Of a stretch of DNA of 64,000 nt, positions 41,780 through 50,096 are shown piece by piece. Source of the DNA: Clostridia bacterium (lineage in GTDB: Bacteria > Bacillota > Clostridia > Christensenellales > DTU072); the NCBI GenBank assembly GCA_017403145.1, contig JAFQOO010000005.1, positions 1 through 64,000 on the forward strand, written 5' to 3'. Within the stretch, counting starts at the first letter, position 1. Each line of letters opens with the position of its first letter. Both the position numbers and the translations under genes were made by a program. The notes beneath the pieces are model-generated. The model was given only the letters and a program-made list of their open reading frames with translations. It did not search any database and was not told the DNA's origin.

Positions 41780-44700
41780 ATGAAAATGGTTAAAAGAAAA
41801 TTTTTGATATATATTCTTGTGCTTGCACTTGTGGTCGCAGGTTTTATGGTACTTGTCTCTTGTGGCGAAGAAGACGATTTTACCGGCGATTCTTGTCAAT
41901 GTGTAGATGGCGACCATAACCATAAGTGCGATATTTGTGGTGGCTGGGTATCCGATTGTAGGGATTATACGGAAGACCACTTTTGTGATATTTGTAACAA
42001 AAAATTGAGCGAATGTAACGACAAAAATAAAGACCATCGTTGCGACTTTTGTGGCATAGTGCTTAGCGAATGTGTGGATGAGGATAGCAATCATAGGTGC
42101 GACGTTTGTTATAGGACGTTAACGTTTTGTTACGATGAGGATAGCGACCACCTATGCGACCTTTGTGGAAAAATGGTTAGCGAATGTGTAAACGAGGATG
42201 ACGATAGACTTTGTGATATTTGTCTTTCCGGATACTGTGAGGACAATGATGACGATGATATATGTAACCATTGTGGTTTGAAATTTACGCTGGTGGAAAA
42301 TGCTACTTATGAAGTAAGCAGTTATTTGTGGTCGGGTAGGCAAATAGTGATACCTGCTTATTTTAAGGGGAAGAAGGTTGCCAGCATAAAGGACAACGCA
42401 TTTAGTGGTATCACTTCGCTTGAAAGAATAGTAATTGGAAAATTCATTAAAGAGATAGGTGACGGAGCCTTTTATGGATGCACCTCGCTCACGGAGCTTA
42501 CAATTGGAGAGAATGTAGAAAGCATAGGGGAACTAACATTCCAAAAATGTTATTCTTTAGCGAATATTGTAGTAGATGAAAACAATGCTAATTATGCCGG
42601 TATAGATGGTAACTTATATTCTAAAGATGGTAGTGTGCTACTACAATATGCCATTGGCAAGAGTGATGAAAGTTTTATTATACCCTTGTCGGTTATGAGC
42701 ATTAGCGAGGGTGCGCTAAATTATTGTACCTCTCTTAACAGCATAATGGTAGAGGAAGGTAACCAAGCCTACACGTCTATTGATGGCAATCTATATTCTA
42801 AGAATGGTGCTGTTTTATATCAATATGCTTTGGGTAAAACGCAAGAAAGTTTCATTATCCCCGCCTCGGTAGAGAGCATCGAGAGTGGAGCTTTTGCACT
42901 ATGTACTAATCTAAATAGTATAACCATTCCCAACTCTGTGGAAAGCATTGGTGATGAAGCCTTTTTGGGTTGTAGTTCTCTTGAAGAGATTATAATTCCC
43001 AACTCGGTAGAGTATTTGGGTGCTAGTGCATTTGCCAACTGTCGTTCCATAGAAACGGTGGTGGTAGGTAACTCGATACCTAGCCTTAACGTTGGTACTT
43101 TCTCAAATTGTCTAGCGCTAACAAGCATAGTAATACCAACGTCGGTTGAGAACGTAAGGAATATGGCGTTTTATGGTTGCAAAAAACTAAGCAACGTTTA
43201 TTATTATGGTACCGATGAGGATTGGCGCAACCTTTCCAGAGATAGTGGAAATGATGCTCTAAACAATGCAACGTGTTATTTCTATATGGAAACGGAGCCC
43301 ACCGTTGAGGGCGTAAATTGGCATTACGATAATGGTGAAATCGTTCTTTGGCACGTATTCCATTTGGATACCGACTGCGACCACGCTTGCGACGTATGCG
43401 GTGAGCCTAAAAGCGTATGCGAGGACGAAAACGACGACCATAACTGCGACGTTTGTGGCAAGACGTTAACCGATTGCACCGATGAAAACAAAGACCATAA
43501 TTGCGATATTTGTGGCACCGAGTTAACCAAGTGCGAGGACAAAAACAACGACCACTTATGCGACGTTTTCGGCGAAAAAATAACCGATTGCCGTGATTAT
43601 AACGAAGACCACGACTGTGATATTTGTGGCACCGAGTTAACCAAGTGCGAGGACAAAAATAACGACCACTTGTGCGACCTTTGCGGTGAAGTAATTAGCG
43701 AATGTAATGACGATAACAAAGACCACCACTGCGATATTTGTGGCGAAAGGATAAGTTTTTGCATAAATGAAGACGAAAATCACAACTGCGATATTTGTGA
43801 TAAGAGGCTAACCGACTGCGTTGATAACGATAGCGACCACGATTGCGATATTTGTGGAACGGAGCTGACCGTTTGTTTAGACGACGACCGCGACCACACC
43901 TGCGATATTTGTAGTGCAGAGTTAACCAAGTGTGCGGACAACGATAGCGACCACAATTGCGACGTTTGCACCAAGGTGTTATCCGTATGCGTGGATGATA
44001 ACAGCGACCACGCTTGTGATATTTGTGGAGAAATTTCGCCTTGTGAAGACGAAGTATTTGATGATATTTGCGACGTTTGTGGTAAGTATATCGGCTGTTT
44101 GACCTTTAACTTGAAAGCTGATGACAGCTACGAAGTAACGGGATTTACCGGAGAACCAACTAGAGTTTCCATTAACGCAACCTATAACGATAAACCGATA
44201 ACTAGCATCAAAAGCTCGGCGTTTTATCTTTGTAAAACACTAAAGTACGTGTACTTGAGTGATGCTCTAGAGTATGTGGAAACCGGTGCTTTTAGCTTGT
44301 GTGGAAATATAAGAGAGGTGCATTATAGTGGCACGCTAGAGTCTTGGTGCAATATCGATTTTAAAGACCAATGGCAGTCCAATCCTTTGGACGCATCCGA
44401 CTCTAATCGTGCGGTATTATATATTGATGGAGTACAGCTTACGGTACTCAATGTTCCAAGTACGGTAACCGAAATTAAGCAATATACTTTCAAAGGTGCT
44501 TATGGTCTAAAAGAAGTTAACATACACGATTCTGTAAAGAGCATTGGCACCCAAGCGTTTAGCGACTGTATTTCGTTAAAGACTGTTAAGTTAGGTTATG
44601 GTGTGGAAAGCATAGGCAGCAGCGCATTCTATGGAACTGCTATAACCGAGCTAGTAATTCCCGACCAAGTAAAAACTTTGGGAATATGGGCATTTGATTC

Positions 44701-45265
44701 CTGTACCTCACTCGTTAACGTAACTATCGGTGCTGGGGTCGAGAGTGTGGACAGTCAAGCATTCACGGATTGCTCAAAGCTTAATAGCTTTACCGTTGCA
44801 GACCAAAACCAAAACTACTCTAGCATTGACGGTGTATTATACACCTATGATGGTAGCGAACTTGTTCGTTATCCACAGGCTAAAACGGATACTACTTTTA
44901 CAGTGCCGGATAGCGTAAAGAAGATAGGTAGTTACGCCTTTAAAGGTGTCGTTTATCTTGAGGAAGTTACGATAGGCGACTCGGTAGAGGAAATTGGTTA
45001 TAACGCTTTTGCATACAACTATGCAGGAAGGAGCAAGCTAACGACCATAACGATAGGCAATAGGGTTGAGAAAATAGGCGCATCAGCTTTCATCTATTCC
45101 GATTCACTAACCAATATTGTATTTGAAGACACCACTACTTGGTATGCGACGGAAGTATATAAGGATTGGACGGGTGGCAGTAGGATAGACGTTAGTGCTT
45201 CAGGTGTAGGTGTTGACTATTTTGTTGACCAAGCTGGTTTATGCTGGTACAAAGAAATACAATAA
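41780..45265 (+). CDS. LRR_5 lipoprotein with CDxCG Cys/Asp repeats (1161 aa)
   Basis: A lipoprotein signal (MKMVKRK, a hydrophobic core, then LVSC with the lipid cysteine at 28) places it on the outer face of the membrane. The order is: about seven Cys/Asp-rich repeats (residues 37-163), LRR_5 solenoid (173-490), about thirteen more Cys/Asp repeats (529-773) and a second LRR_5 solenoid (773-1140). The repeat is about 19 residues, roughly C-x-D-x-N-x-DH-x-CDICG-x-x-LT. It combines Asp-rich loops suggestive of calcium with CxxC pairs suggestive of zinc or disulfides. Metal binding is inference. It is the only LRR protein here with a clear export signal. A second ATG at 41786 is an equally possible start. 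Confidence 0.9.
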   Translation: MKMVKRKFLIYILVLALVVAGFMVLVSCGEEDDFTGDSCQCVDGDHNHKCDICGGWVSDCRDYTEDHFCDICNKKLSECNDKNKDHRCDFCGIVLSECVDEDSNHRCDVCYRTLTFCYDEDSDHLCDLCGKMVSECVNEDDDRLCDICLSGYCEDNDDDDICNHCGLKFTLVENATYEVSSYLWSGRQIVIPAYFKGKKVASIKDNAFSGITSLERIVIGKFIKEIGDGAFYGCTSLTELTIGENVESIGELTFQKCYSLANIVVDENNANYAGIDGNLYSKDGSVLLQYAIGKSDESFIIPLSVMSISEGALNYCTSLNSIMVEEGNQAYTSIDGNLYSKNGAVLYQYALGKTQESFIIPASVESIESGAFALCTNLNSITIPNSVESIGDEAFLGCSSLEEIIIPNSVEYLGASAFANCRSIETVVVGNSIPSLNVGTFSNCLALTSIVIPTSVENVRNMAFYGCKKLSNVYYYGTDEDWRNLSRDSGNDALNNATCYFYMETEPTVEGVNWHYDNGEIVLWHVFHLDTDCDHACDVCGEPKSVCEDENDDHNCDVCGKTLTDCTDENKDHNCDICGTELTKCEDKNNDHLCDVFGEKITDCRDYNEDHDCDICGTELTKCEDKNNDHLCDLCGEVISECNDDNKDHHCDICGERISFCINEDENHNCDICDKRLTDCVDNDSDHDCDICGTELTVCLDDDRDHTCDICSAELTKCADNDSDHNCDVCTKVLSVCVDDNSDHACDICGEISPCEDEVFDDICDVCGKYIGCLTFNLKADDSYEVTGFTGEPTRVSINATYNDKPITSIKSSAFYLCKTLKYVYLSDALEYVETGAFSLCGNIREVHYSGTLESWCNIDFKDQWQSNPLDASDSNRAVLYIDGVQLTVLNVPSTVTEIKQYTFKGAYGLKEVNIHDSVKSIGTQAFSDCISLKTVKLGYGVESIGSSAFYGTAITELVIPDQVKTLGIWAFDSCTSLVNVTIGAGVESVDSQAFTDCSKLNSFTVADQNQNYSSIDGVLYTYDGSELVRYPQAKTDTTFTVPDSVKKIGSYAFKGVVYLEEVTIGDSVEEIGYNAFAYNYAGRSKLTTITIGNRVEKIGASAFIYSDSLTNIVFEDTTTWYATEVYKDWTGGSRIDVSASGVGVDYFVDQAGLCWYKEIQ

Positions 45266-45286
45266 CCAATATATAATCAATTTTCA

Positions 45287-45314
45287 ATATGGGCGCAACC
45301 TATTGCGCCCATAT
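45287..45314. terminator. Bidirectional terminator hairpin between convergent genes
   Basis: A perfect 12-bp stem, ATATGGGCGCAA (45287-45298) with TTGCGCCCATAT (45303-45314), has a CCTA loop. The flanks are AT-rich on both sides but lack a strong T run. It lies between convergent genes and overlaps the last base of the minus-strand stop codon. Confidence 0.65.
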
Positions 45315-46072
45315 CAATTTAGTTTAGTTTTGTATCTAAAAAGATAACTGATTATGCTCAAAGTAAAAGGGACTAGGGAGCCAATCAGGTAGTAATTTTT
45401 TAGCGGTGTTATAAAGGATAGTAATGCTAGTGATATTGCGCTAAGCATATAAAGCTTTGCTCTTTTCGGGTTAAAAATTGTTGATAAAATATAATCCTTG
45501 TCCGCTTTAATTCTTACGCGCTTGGGCTTTAGTGGTTTTGGTGGCAACGCATTGTGTTTTTTTAGTGCGTGGTGTACCGTGTATTTGTCGGGGAACGTGA
45601 ACTTTATGGGCAGTAGGGCGGTTAGGGTTAGAGTTTTTCGTTCTCTGGCGCGGGTTAGTATTATAATTTCGCTTACTCCTTCTTTTTCTCCCTCGCGGTA
45701 TGCGGAGGCGATATCCTCTTGGGTGAGGTTTAAAAATCTATATAATACCGCAACGAGTGTCAATTTTCCATCTTTTTCGTATACAAAATAGGGTGTTTTT
45801 ATCGAAATCCTATTTTCTATCGGTACCAAATTGAAAAATAGCTCGGTCTGTTTATCTCTTGGCATAAGTGCAAGATAAACGGGTGTTTCGTCTACCCGCA
45901 TATCCTTGCTTTTTGGTTTAAGGTGCAATAATATCGCAACTCCAAGCAAAAATACGTATATACACGAGCATAATATTATCGCTGTTTTTTTGCTTAAATA
46001 TTTGCTAAGAAGTCCGTATGAAACTAAAAAATACCCCACGGTAAAAGTCAAGGTGTCCAAGATAATAGCCAT
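45314..46072 (-). CDS. Membrane protein of unknown function (252 aa)
   Basis: I do not recognise a family. Two hydrophobic segments at the N-terminus (about residues 5-27 and 31-52) and two at the C-terminus (about 206-225 and 229-246) flank a charged central domain of about 150 residues. That domain is rich in K and R and includes EIIILTRARERKTLTLTALL. The hairpins suggest that both ends lie in the membrane with the middle domain on one face, probably cytoplasmic because of its positive charge. The start is the ATG at 46072; no clear ribosome-binding site is visible. It is divergent from nadD and converges on the lipoprotein gene. Confidence 0.75.
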   Translation of the reverse strand: MAIILDTLTFTVGYFLVSYGLLSKYLSKKTAIILCSCIYVFLLGVAILLHLKPKSKDMRVDETPVYLALMPRDKQTELFFNLVPIENRISIKTPYFVYEKDGKLTLVAVLYRFLNLTQEDIASAYREGEKEGVSEIIILTRARERKTLTLTALLPIKFTFPDKYTVHHALKKHNALPPKPLKPKRVRIKADKDYILSTIFNPKRAKLYMLSAISLALLSFITPLKNYYLIGSLVPFTLSIISYLFRYKTKLN

Positions 46073-46107
46073 ACTTTAATTATTGACCTAAAAACTGAAA
46101 TATACTA

Positions 46108-46136
46108 TTGAAAAACATAGTTTTTAATTGTATAAT
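46108..46136 (+). promoter_or_regulatory. Promoter of nadD-yqeK, predicted leaderless
   Basis: TTGAAA (46108-46113), a 17-bp spacer and TATAAT (46131-46136). Six bases separate the -10 box from the ATG at 46143, the same geometry as at nth and rqcH. No Shine-Dalgarno sequence is present. Confidence 0.65.
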
Positions 46137-46142
46137 ATAGCT

Positions 46143-47261
46143 ATGAAAATAGCAGTTTTCGGTGGTGCGTTCGACCCACTTCACAAAGAGCATATACGCA
46201 TAATAGATAATGCAAAAAACCTTCTTGGAATGGATAAGGTAATTTTATTGCCCACCTATAATCCACCCCACAAGGATGGTGCTTCGGCAAGCTACGAAGA
46301 CCGCGTTAATATGCTAAAGTTATTTGCATCTTCGCGCGACTACGTTATTATTGACGAAACCGAACGCGAGCTCAACCTTGAAAAGAGCTATGCTTATATT
46401 GTGCTTGCCGAGCTAAAAAAGAGGTACTCTAACGACGAATTATATTATTTAATTGGTAGCGATTCTCTACGTAAATTTGATAATTGGGCGCATCCCGAAC
46501 TTATTTTAAAGAGTGTTAGAATACGCGTTATCACTCGCGGTAACGACGTTGATATAGCCGAGCTTGCAAAGGAGTGTAGCCAAAAATATAATGGTGATAT
46601 CGACTATGGTTTTAGCGCGGAGGAGGAGTCCTCGTCGTCGATAAGGCTACAATTGGAGCTAGAGCGCTACGACGAGCTTGAGGGTAGGGTAATTGCACCA
46701 ATACTAAACTATATACGCGAACACGGATTGTATTCAAGGTATGCGGATATCCTCAAAAAACTACGTGCCAACCTAAAGGAGCGCACCTATAATCATTGCT
46801 TGCGTACCGCGGAATTTGCACTCGAAAATGCTTGGAGAGTGTGGGAAGATTATGATAGGGTGATGCTGGCAGGACTTTTGCACGACTGTGCAAAGGGTAA
46901 AGAACCGCTAAAGGATATTTGCGAATATCCAACCCCCTCGCTTGAAGTTATCCACCAATACGATGGTGCGGAAATTGCAAAGAAGGACTATGGCATAACC
47001 GATGAAGATATCCTCGATGCGATAAGGTATCATACGACGGGCAAGCCCGATTTTTCGCCACTTGGCAAGCTTATATATCTAGCGGATAAGCTAGAGCGCG
47101 GAAGAGTTTATCCCGGTGTTGACGAGCTTAGAAAGGCGATGAATGAGGGTATCGACCACGCCTTTAGTCTAGCGCTAAAGCATAGTGTGGAGTATTTACG
47201 CACGCGCAATATAGAAATAGACCTATTGACTTTATGTGCCTACGAGTGGTACAATAGATAG
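46143..47261 (+). CDS. nadD: Fused nicotinate-nucleotide adenylyltransferase / YqeK HD hydrolase (372 aa)
   Basis: Residues 1 to about 195 are NadD, which makes deamido-NAD from nicotinate mononucleotide and ATP. The nucleotidyltransferase motif reads GGAFDPLHKEH, with Glu in place of the usual Gly of HxGH, and the second motif SSSSIR is present. Residues from about 200 are a YqeK-type HD-domain phosphohydrolase, a family reported to cleave Ap4A symmetrically. It shows H-x3-R, HDCAK, HTTG and ADKLE. In most Bacillota these are two adjacent genes. The start is the ATG at 46143; a TTG at 46128 overlaps the promoter. rsfS follows. Confidence 0.92.
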   Translation: MKIAVFGGAFDPLHKEHIRIIDNAKNLLGMDKVILLPTYNPPHKDGASASYEDRVNMLKLFASSRDYVIIDETERELNLEKSYAYIVLAELKKRYSNDELYYLIGSDSLRKFDNWAHPELILKSVRIRVITRGNDVDIAELAKECSQKYNGDIDYGFSAEEESSSSIRLQLELERYDELEGRVIAPILNYIREHGLYSRYADILKKLRANLKERTYNHCLRTAEFALENAWRVWEDYDRVMLAGLLHDCAKGKEPLKDICEYPTPSLEVIHQYDGAEIAKKDYGITDEDILDAIRYHTTGKPDFSPLGKLIYLADKLERGRVYPGVDELRKAMNEGIDHAFSLALKHSVEYLRTRNIEIDLLTLCAYEWYNR

Positions 47262-47276
47262 AGAAAGGAGAAAAAT

Positions 47277-47624
47277 ATGAACTCATTTGAACTTGCAAAA
47301 AAAATTAGTGAAATACTAGAAGACAAACACGCAAACGACGTTGAAATCGTTGACCTTACCGAAAAAAGCACGATAGCCGATTATTTCGTTATATCCACCG
47401 CCCGCAACAGCTCGCACGTTAGAGCACTTTGCGACGAGGTAGAAGAGGTGCTGGAAAAGGAAGAAATAATAGTATCTCGTAAGGAAGGCTTACGCGACGG
47501 ACGTTGGGCGGTACTAGACTATGATAACGTTCTAGTACACGTATTTAACGCTGATACTCGTGATTTCTTCTGCTTGGAAAAGCTTTGGAAAGATAGCAAA
47601 GTTACGGTAGAAGACGAGGAATAA
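47277..47624 (+). CDS. rsfS: Ribosomal silencing factor RsfS (115 aa)
   Basis: RsfS binds ribosomal protein L14 and blocks subunit joining in slow growth. The protein has the family signatures VDLTEKSTIADYFVISTA and WAVLDYDNVLVHVF, at typical length. AAAGGAG precedes the ATG. It lies 15 bp after the nadD-yqeK fusion, the standard operon context. Confidence 0.95.
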   Translation: MNSFELAKKISEILEDKHANDVEIVDLTEKSTIADYFVISTARNSSHVRALCDEVEEVLEKEEIIVSRKEGLRDGRWAVLDYDNVLVHVFNADTRDFFCLEKLWKDSKVTVEDEE

Positions 47625-47631
47625 TCGGGTG

Positions 47632-48366
47632 ATGGAAAACAAAGATTTTGTTTCAACGACCAATTCTTCGCTTGTTGATGAGAAACTAGAGATAAAAGCA
47701 AAAGAGGAGCCAGAGGTAAACGAAGCTCCCGTTTTGGATACCCAAAATAGCGAAAATGCAGAAGTGGTCAACGAAGAAGAAAGCGATAAAAATAGTAAAC
47801 CCAAGAAGAATATAAAGAGGCTGGCAACTGCATATATAACCAAAGTTGCGGTGCTATCGGCAGTTGCTACGGTGCTATACTTTTTTGCACGCTTCCCTAT
47901 ATTTTCCATACCGCCCTTTAACGTTTTGGATATGGATTTTTCCGACATTCCGGCGCTTATTGGTGGATTTGCACTTGGTCCCGTTGCCAGCGTAATTATT
48001 GCTTTTATAAGGTGCGCGGTTAAGCTATCGACCTCAACGACCGCATTTGTCGGCGAGTTATCGGCATTTGTTGTGAGCATAAGTTTTACCTTGCCTGCAA
48101 CCTTGATTTACAAGTATCACAAGAACATAAAGGGTGCTTTGATAGGACTAGTGGTTGGCGTACTATCCAATGCGATAATAAGTTCGCTATCCAACTATTT
48201 CATTATGGTACCAATGTATGCAAAGCTCTATTCTCCCGCACTTATGGAAGTTAGGGTACAATTTGCATTTATGTACGGACTGGCATTCAACCTTATCAAG
48301 ACGGTAGTTTGCTCGGTAATAACCTTCTTATTATACAAACGACTTTCTAAAATTCTTCACTTATGA
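47632..48366 (+). CDS. ECF transporter S component, RibU-like (244 aa)
   Basis: After an acidic, probably cytoplasmic N-terminus of about 60 residues come about six membrane helices. The segment PPFNVLDMDFSDIPALIGGFALGP matches, in scattered positions, the pattern of riboflavin-type substrate-binding S components of energy-coupling-factor transporters. Riboflavin is therefore the best guess, but other vitamins are possible. No FMN riboswitch is seen in the short upstream gap, and no energizing module is nearby, so it probably shares a common one. A GTG at 47629 is an alternative start with slightly better spacing to the ribosome-binding site. The stop overlaps tsaE by 4 bp. Confidence 0.82.
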   Translation: MENKDFVSTTNSSLVDEKLEIKAKEEPEVNEAPVLDTQNSENAEVVNEEESDKNSKPKKNIKRLATAYITKVAVLSAVATVLYFFARFPIFSIPPFNVLDMDFSDIPALIGGFALGPVASVIIAFIRCAVKLSTSTTAFVGELSAFVVSISFTLPATLIYKYHKNIKGALIGLVVGVLSNAIISSLSNYFIMVPMYAKLYSPALMEVRVQFAFMYGLAFNLIKTVVCSVITFLLYKRLSKILHL

Positions 48367-48773
48367 TAGTAATTACCCATACTGTACAAGAAACCGAGGA
48401 GTTAGCGCGCAAGATAGCTAGCGAGATTAAGGGTGGCGAAGTGCTACTGCTTAATGGTACGTTAGGTGCGGGCAAAACCACTTTTACAAAGGGATTTGCA
48501 AAGGCTCTTGGCGTAAAAAAGACGGTAGTTAGCCCCACTTTTACAATCATAAAGGAGTATGAGGGTACTTCTTTAACCTTGTATCATATCGATATGTATC
48601 GCATAGAAGACGAGGACGAGATATACGAGCTTGGCATCGAGGAGCTATATCGTAGCGACTCGGTAACGGTAATAGAATGGAATAAAATGGAGGTTTTGCC
48701 CGAAAAAGTAATCACTCTAAACGTTGAAGTGCTTGGCGAAACCACAAGACAATGGGAGATATTGGGCTTATGA
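48363..48773 (+). CDS. tsaE: tRNA t6A biosynthesis ATPase TsaE (136 aa)
   Basis: TsaE is the ATPase of the complex that adds threonylcarbamoyl to A37 of ANN-decoding tRNAs. The Walker A motif GTLGAGKTT is at residues 32-40, with SPTFTIIKEY and HIDMYRIEDEDE further on. It overlaps the upstream gene by ATGA and tsaB by 4 bp, so translation is probably coupled. Confidence 0.95.
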   Translation: MIVITHTVQETEELARKIASEIKGGEVLLLNGTLGAGKTTFTKGFAKALGVKKTVVSPTFTIIKEYEGTSLTLYHIDMYRIEDEDEIYELGIEELYRSDSVTVIEWNKMEVLPEKVITLNVEVLGETTRQWEILGL

Positions 48774-49324
48774 AAGCTTGCATAATAGATTCAACAGCGA
48801 GCGAGCTAGTGCTTGTTGCGATAAACGGAGATGTAGTCAACTACCACGTAGGAGTGGCGGGTGCTCGCAGACATACCGGGGAGATATTGGTTGCGCTTGA
48901 TAACCTACTTTCCAAAACGGATATGGAAGCAAGCGAGCTTGAATACGTTGGCGTAGTGGTGGGTCCCGGCTCGTTTACGGGCATAAGGATAGGGGTATCA
49001 ACCGCCAATGCTATGGCGTATGCTAGTGGTGCTAAGCTAGTAGAGCTTACCGAGCTTGAGTGTCTACTTATAAACCACGAAAGTGCGCTTGGGCTAATCG
49101 ACTGCAAGCACGACAACTATTATGCGCTATATAAAGAGGGCGAAAATATGGAATATAAGGCGGTCAACGTTGTTGAAACCCAGCCTTACGAGGGCAATAG
49201 GGTATATTTTACGAGCCCCGACCCCGACAATTTATACAAATGTTTCATAAAAAAGGTAACAAGCGGTCAATTTAGTGATATAGCGAAGCCATATTATATG
49301 AAGAAATCATCTGCGGAGGCATAA
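48770..49324 (+). CDS. tsaB: tRNA t6A biosynthesis protein TsaB (184 aa)
   Basis: TsaB is the inactive-ASKHA partner of TsaD in t6A synthesis. It shows IDSTASELVLVAI near the N-terminus and the VVVGPGSFTGIRIGV segment. At 184 residues it is on the short side for the family, and the C-terminal part is compact. The start at 48770 overlaps the tsaE stop; GGGAG lies 12 bases upstream. The stop overlaps the rimI start (TAATG). Confidence 0.92.
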   Translation: MKACIIDSTASELVLVAINGDVVNYHVGVAGARRHTGEILVALDNLLSKTDMEASELEYVGVVVGPGSFTGIRIGVSTANAMAYASGAKLVELTELECLLINHESALGLIDCKHDNYYALYKEGENMEYKAVNVVETQPYEGNRVYFTSPDPDNLYKCFIKKVTSGQFSDIAKPYYMKKSSAEA

Positions 49325-49770
49325 TGGAACCTGCAATAAAAGTGGAAAAATACACCCTTGATGACTTGCACGGAATAGCCGAAATAGAAAAAGAGTGTTT
49401 TACAAGACCGTGGTCGTACGAAAGTTTTTGTATGGAGTATGCCGACAAGAACAAGTTTTATTTTGTAGTTAGGGACGATGACGGAAAGGTTATAGGATAT
49501 GGTGGATATGCCCATATTTTGGACGAAGGGCATATTATGAATATTGCAGTTACCGCCTCGCATCGTGGCAAGGGAATAGCCCGCGCCATAGTTAATAAAA
49601 TGCTAGACTCCGCCCGTTCCAATGGCATAAATGCCATAACTCTAGAAGTAAACGAAACCAATTTGCCCGCCATTGCGCTTTATGAGAGCGTAGGATTTCA
49701 ATATAGCGGAACTAGAAAGCATTATTATGGTTGGGGGATAGGTGCGCGGATATATTGGTACTATTTTTAA
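49324..49770 (+). CDS. rimI: Ribosomal protein S18 alanine N-acetyltransferase-like GNAT (148 aa)
   Basis: A GNAT fold with the acetyl-CoA motif ASHRGKGIARAIV, the RimI-type start of CFTRPWSYESF, and the ending NLPAIALYESVGF. It acetylates protein N-termini, in E. coli that of S18. It sits after tsaE-tsaB as in many Bacillota. tsaD, which often follows, is not in this window. Confidence 0.9.
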   Translation: MEPAIKVEKYTLDDLHGIAEIEKECFTRPWSYESFCMEYADKNKFYFVVRDDDGKVIGYGGYAHILDEGHIMNIAVTASHRGKGIARAIVNKMLDSARSNGINAITLEVNETNLPAIALYESVGFQYSGTRKHYYGWGIGARIYWYYF

Positions 49771-49777
49771 ACTGTTT

Positions 49778-49898
49778 AGGCTTTGCCTTTTGGCGACATA
49801 CATAGAAAAAGCGCAACCTTCTTCGGTCATTTACCTCTAGTAAACTCCCGTCAGTCGGTTACACCTTTTCGTCGTATCTCATCCAAAAAACAAAGCCT
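49778..49898. repeat. Structured inverted-repeat element A, copy 2
   Basis: The outer stem AGGCTTTG (49778-49785) pairs with CAAAGCCT (49891-49898). Inside are TTGG/CCAA, GAAAAAG-CGC-AACC against GGTT-ACA-CCTTTTC (one A-C mismatch), and the TTTAC/GTAAA hairpin. The core sequence matches copy 1 while the stems differ in sequence but keep pairing. It follows rimI by 7 bp, and with copy 3 it fills most of the gene-free stretch 49771-50096. Confidence 0.7.
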
Positions 49899-49917
49899 TA
49901 TATACTTTAGAACAAAT

Positions 49918-50044
49918 TGGCGACATACATAGAAAAGGCGCAACCATTCTCGGTCATTTACCCCTAGTAAACTCCCTTCAGTCGGTTACACCTTTTCGTC
50001 GTATCTCATCCAACAAACAAAGCCTTATATACTTTAGAACAAAT
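49918..50044. repeat. Structured inverted-repeat element A, copy 3 (tandem, 127-bp period)
   Basis: This is a near-exact direct repeat of 49791-49917, offset by 127 bp. Changes within the inner stem restore a perfect GAAAAGG/CCTTTTC pairing that has a mismatch in copy 2. The left outer arm AGGCTTTG is absent here, so the copy may have arisen by unequal duplication. Confidence 0.75.
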
Positions 50045-50061
50045 TAGGATATTAAAATTAT

Positions 50062-50091
50062 TTCACCGTTTTTATCCTTTTATCATATATT
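50062..50091 (+). promoter_or_regulatory. Possible promoter of the hydrolase-murF-ddl operon
   Basis: TTCACC (50062-50067), an 18-bp spacer and TATATT (50086-50091), with five bases to the ATG at 50097. The match is weaker than at nth or nadD, but there is no Shine-Dalgarno sequence, so a leaderless start is plausible here too. Confidence 0.4.
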
Positions 50092-50096
50092 GCCTT

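Noticed and set aside
48770..49770. tsaD expected next to tsaE-tsaB-rimI
   Set aside because: No TsaD motif occurs in the window. The gene is probably elsewhere, so this was not treated as a functional loss.
49778..49898. tRNA or other known small RNA from the cloverleaf-like fold of element A
   Set aside because: There is no anticodon-arm consensus, T-loop or acceptor end, and the length and core do not fit a tRNA. No known family could be assigned by eye.
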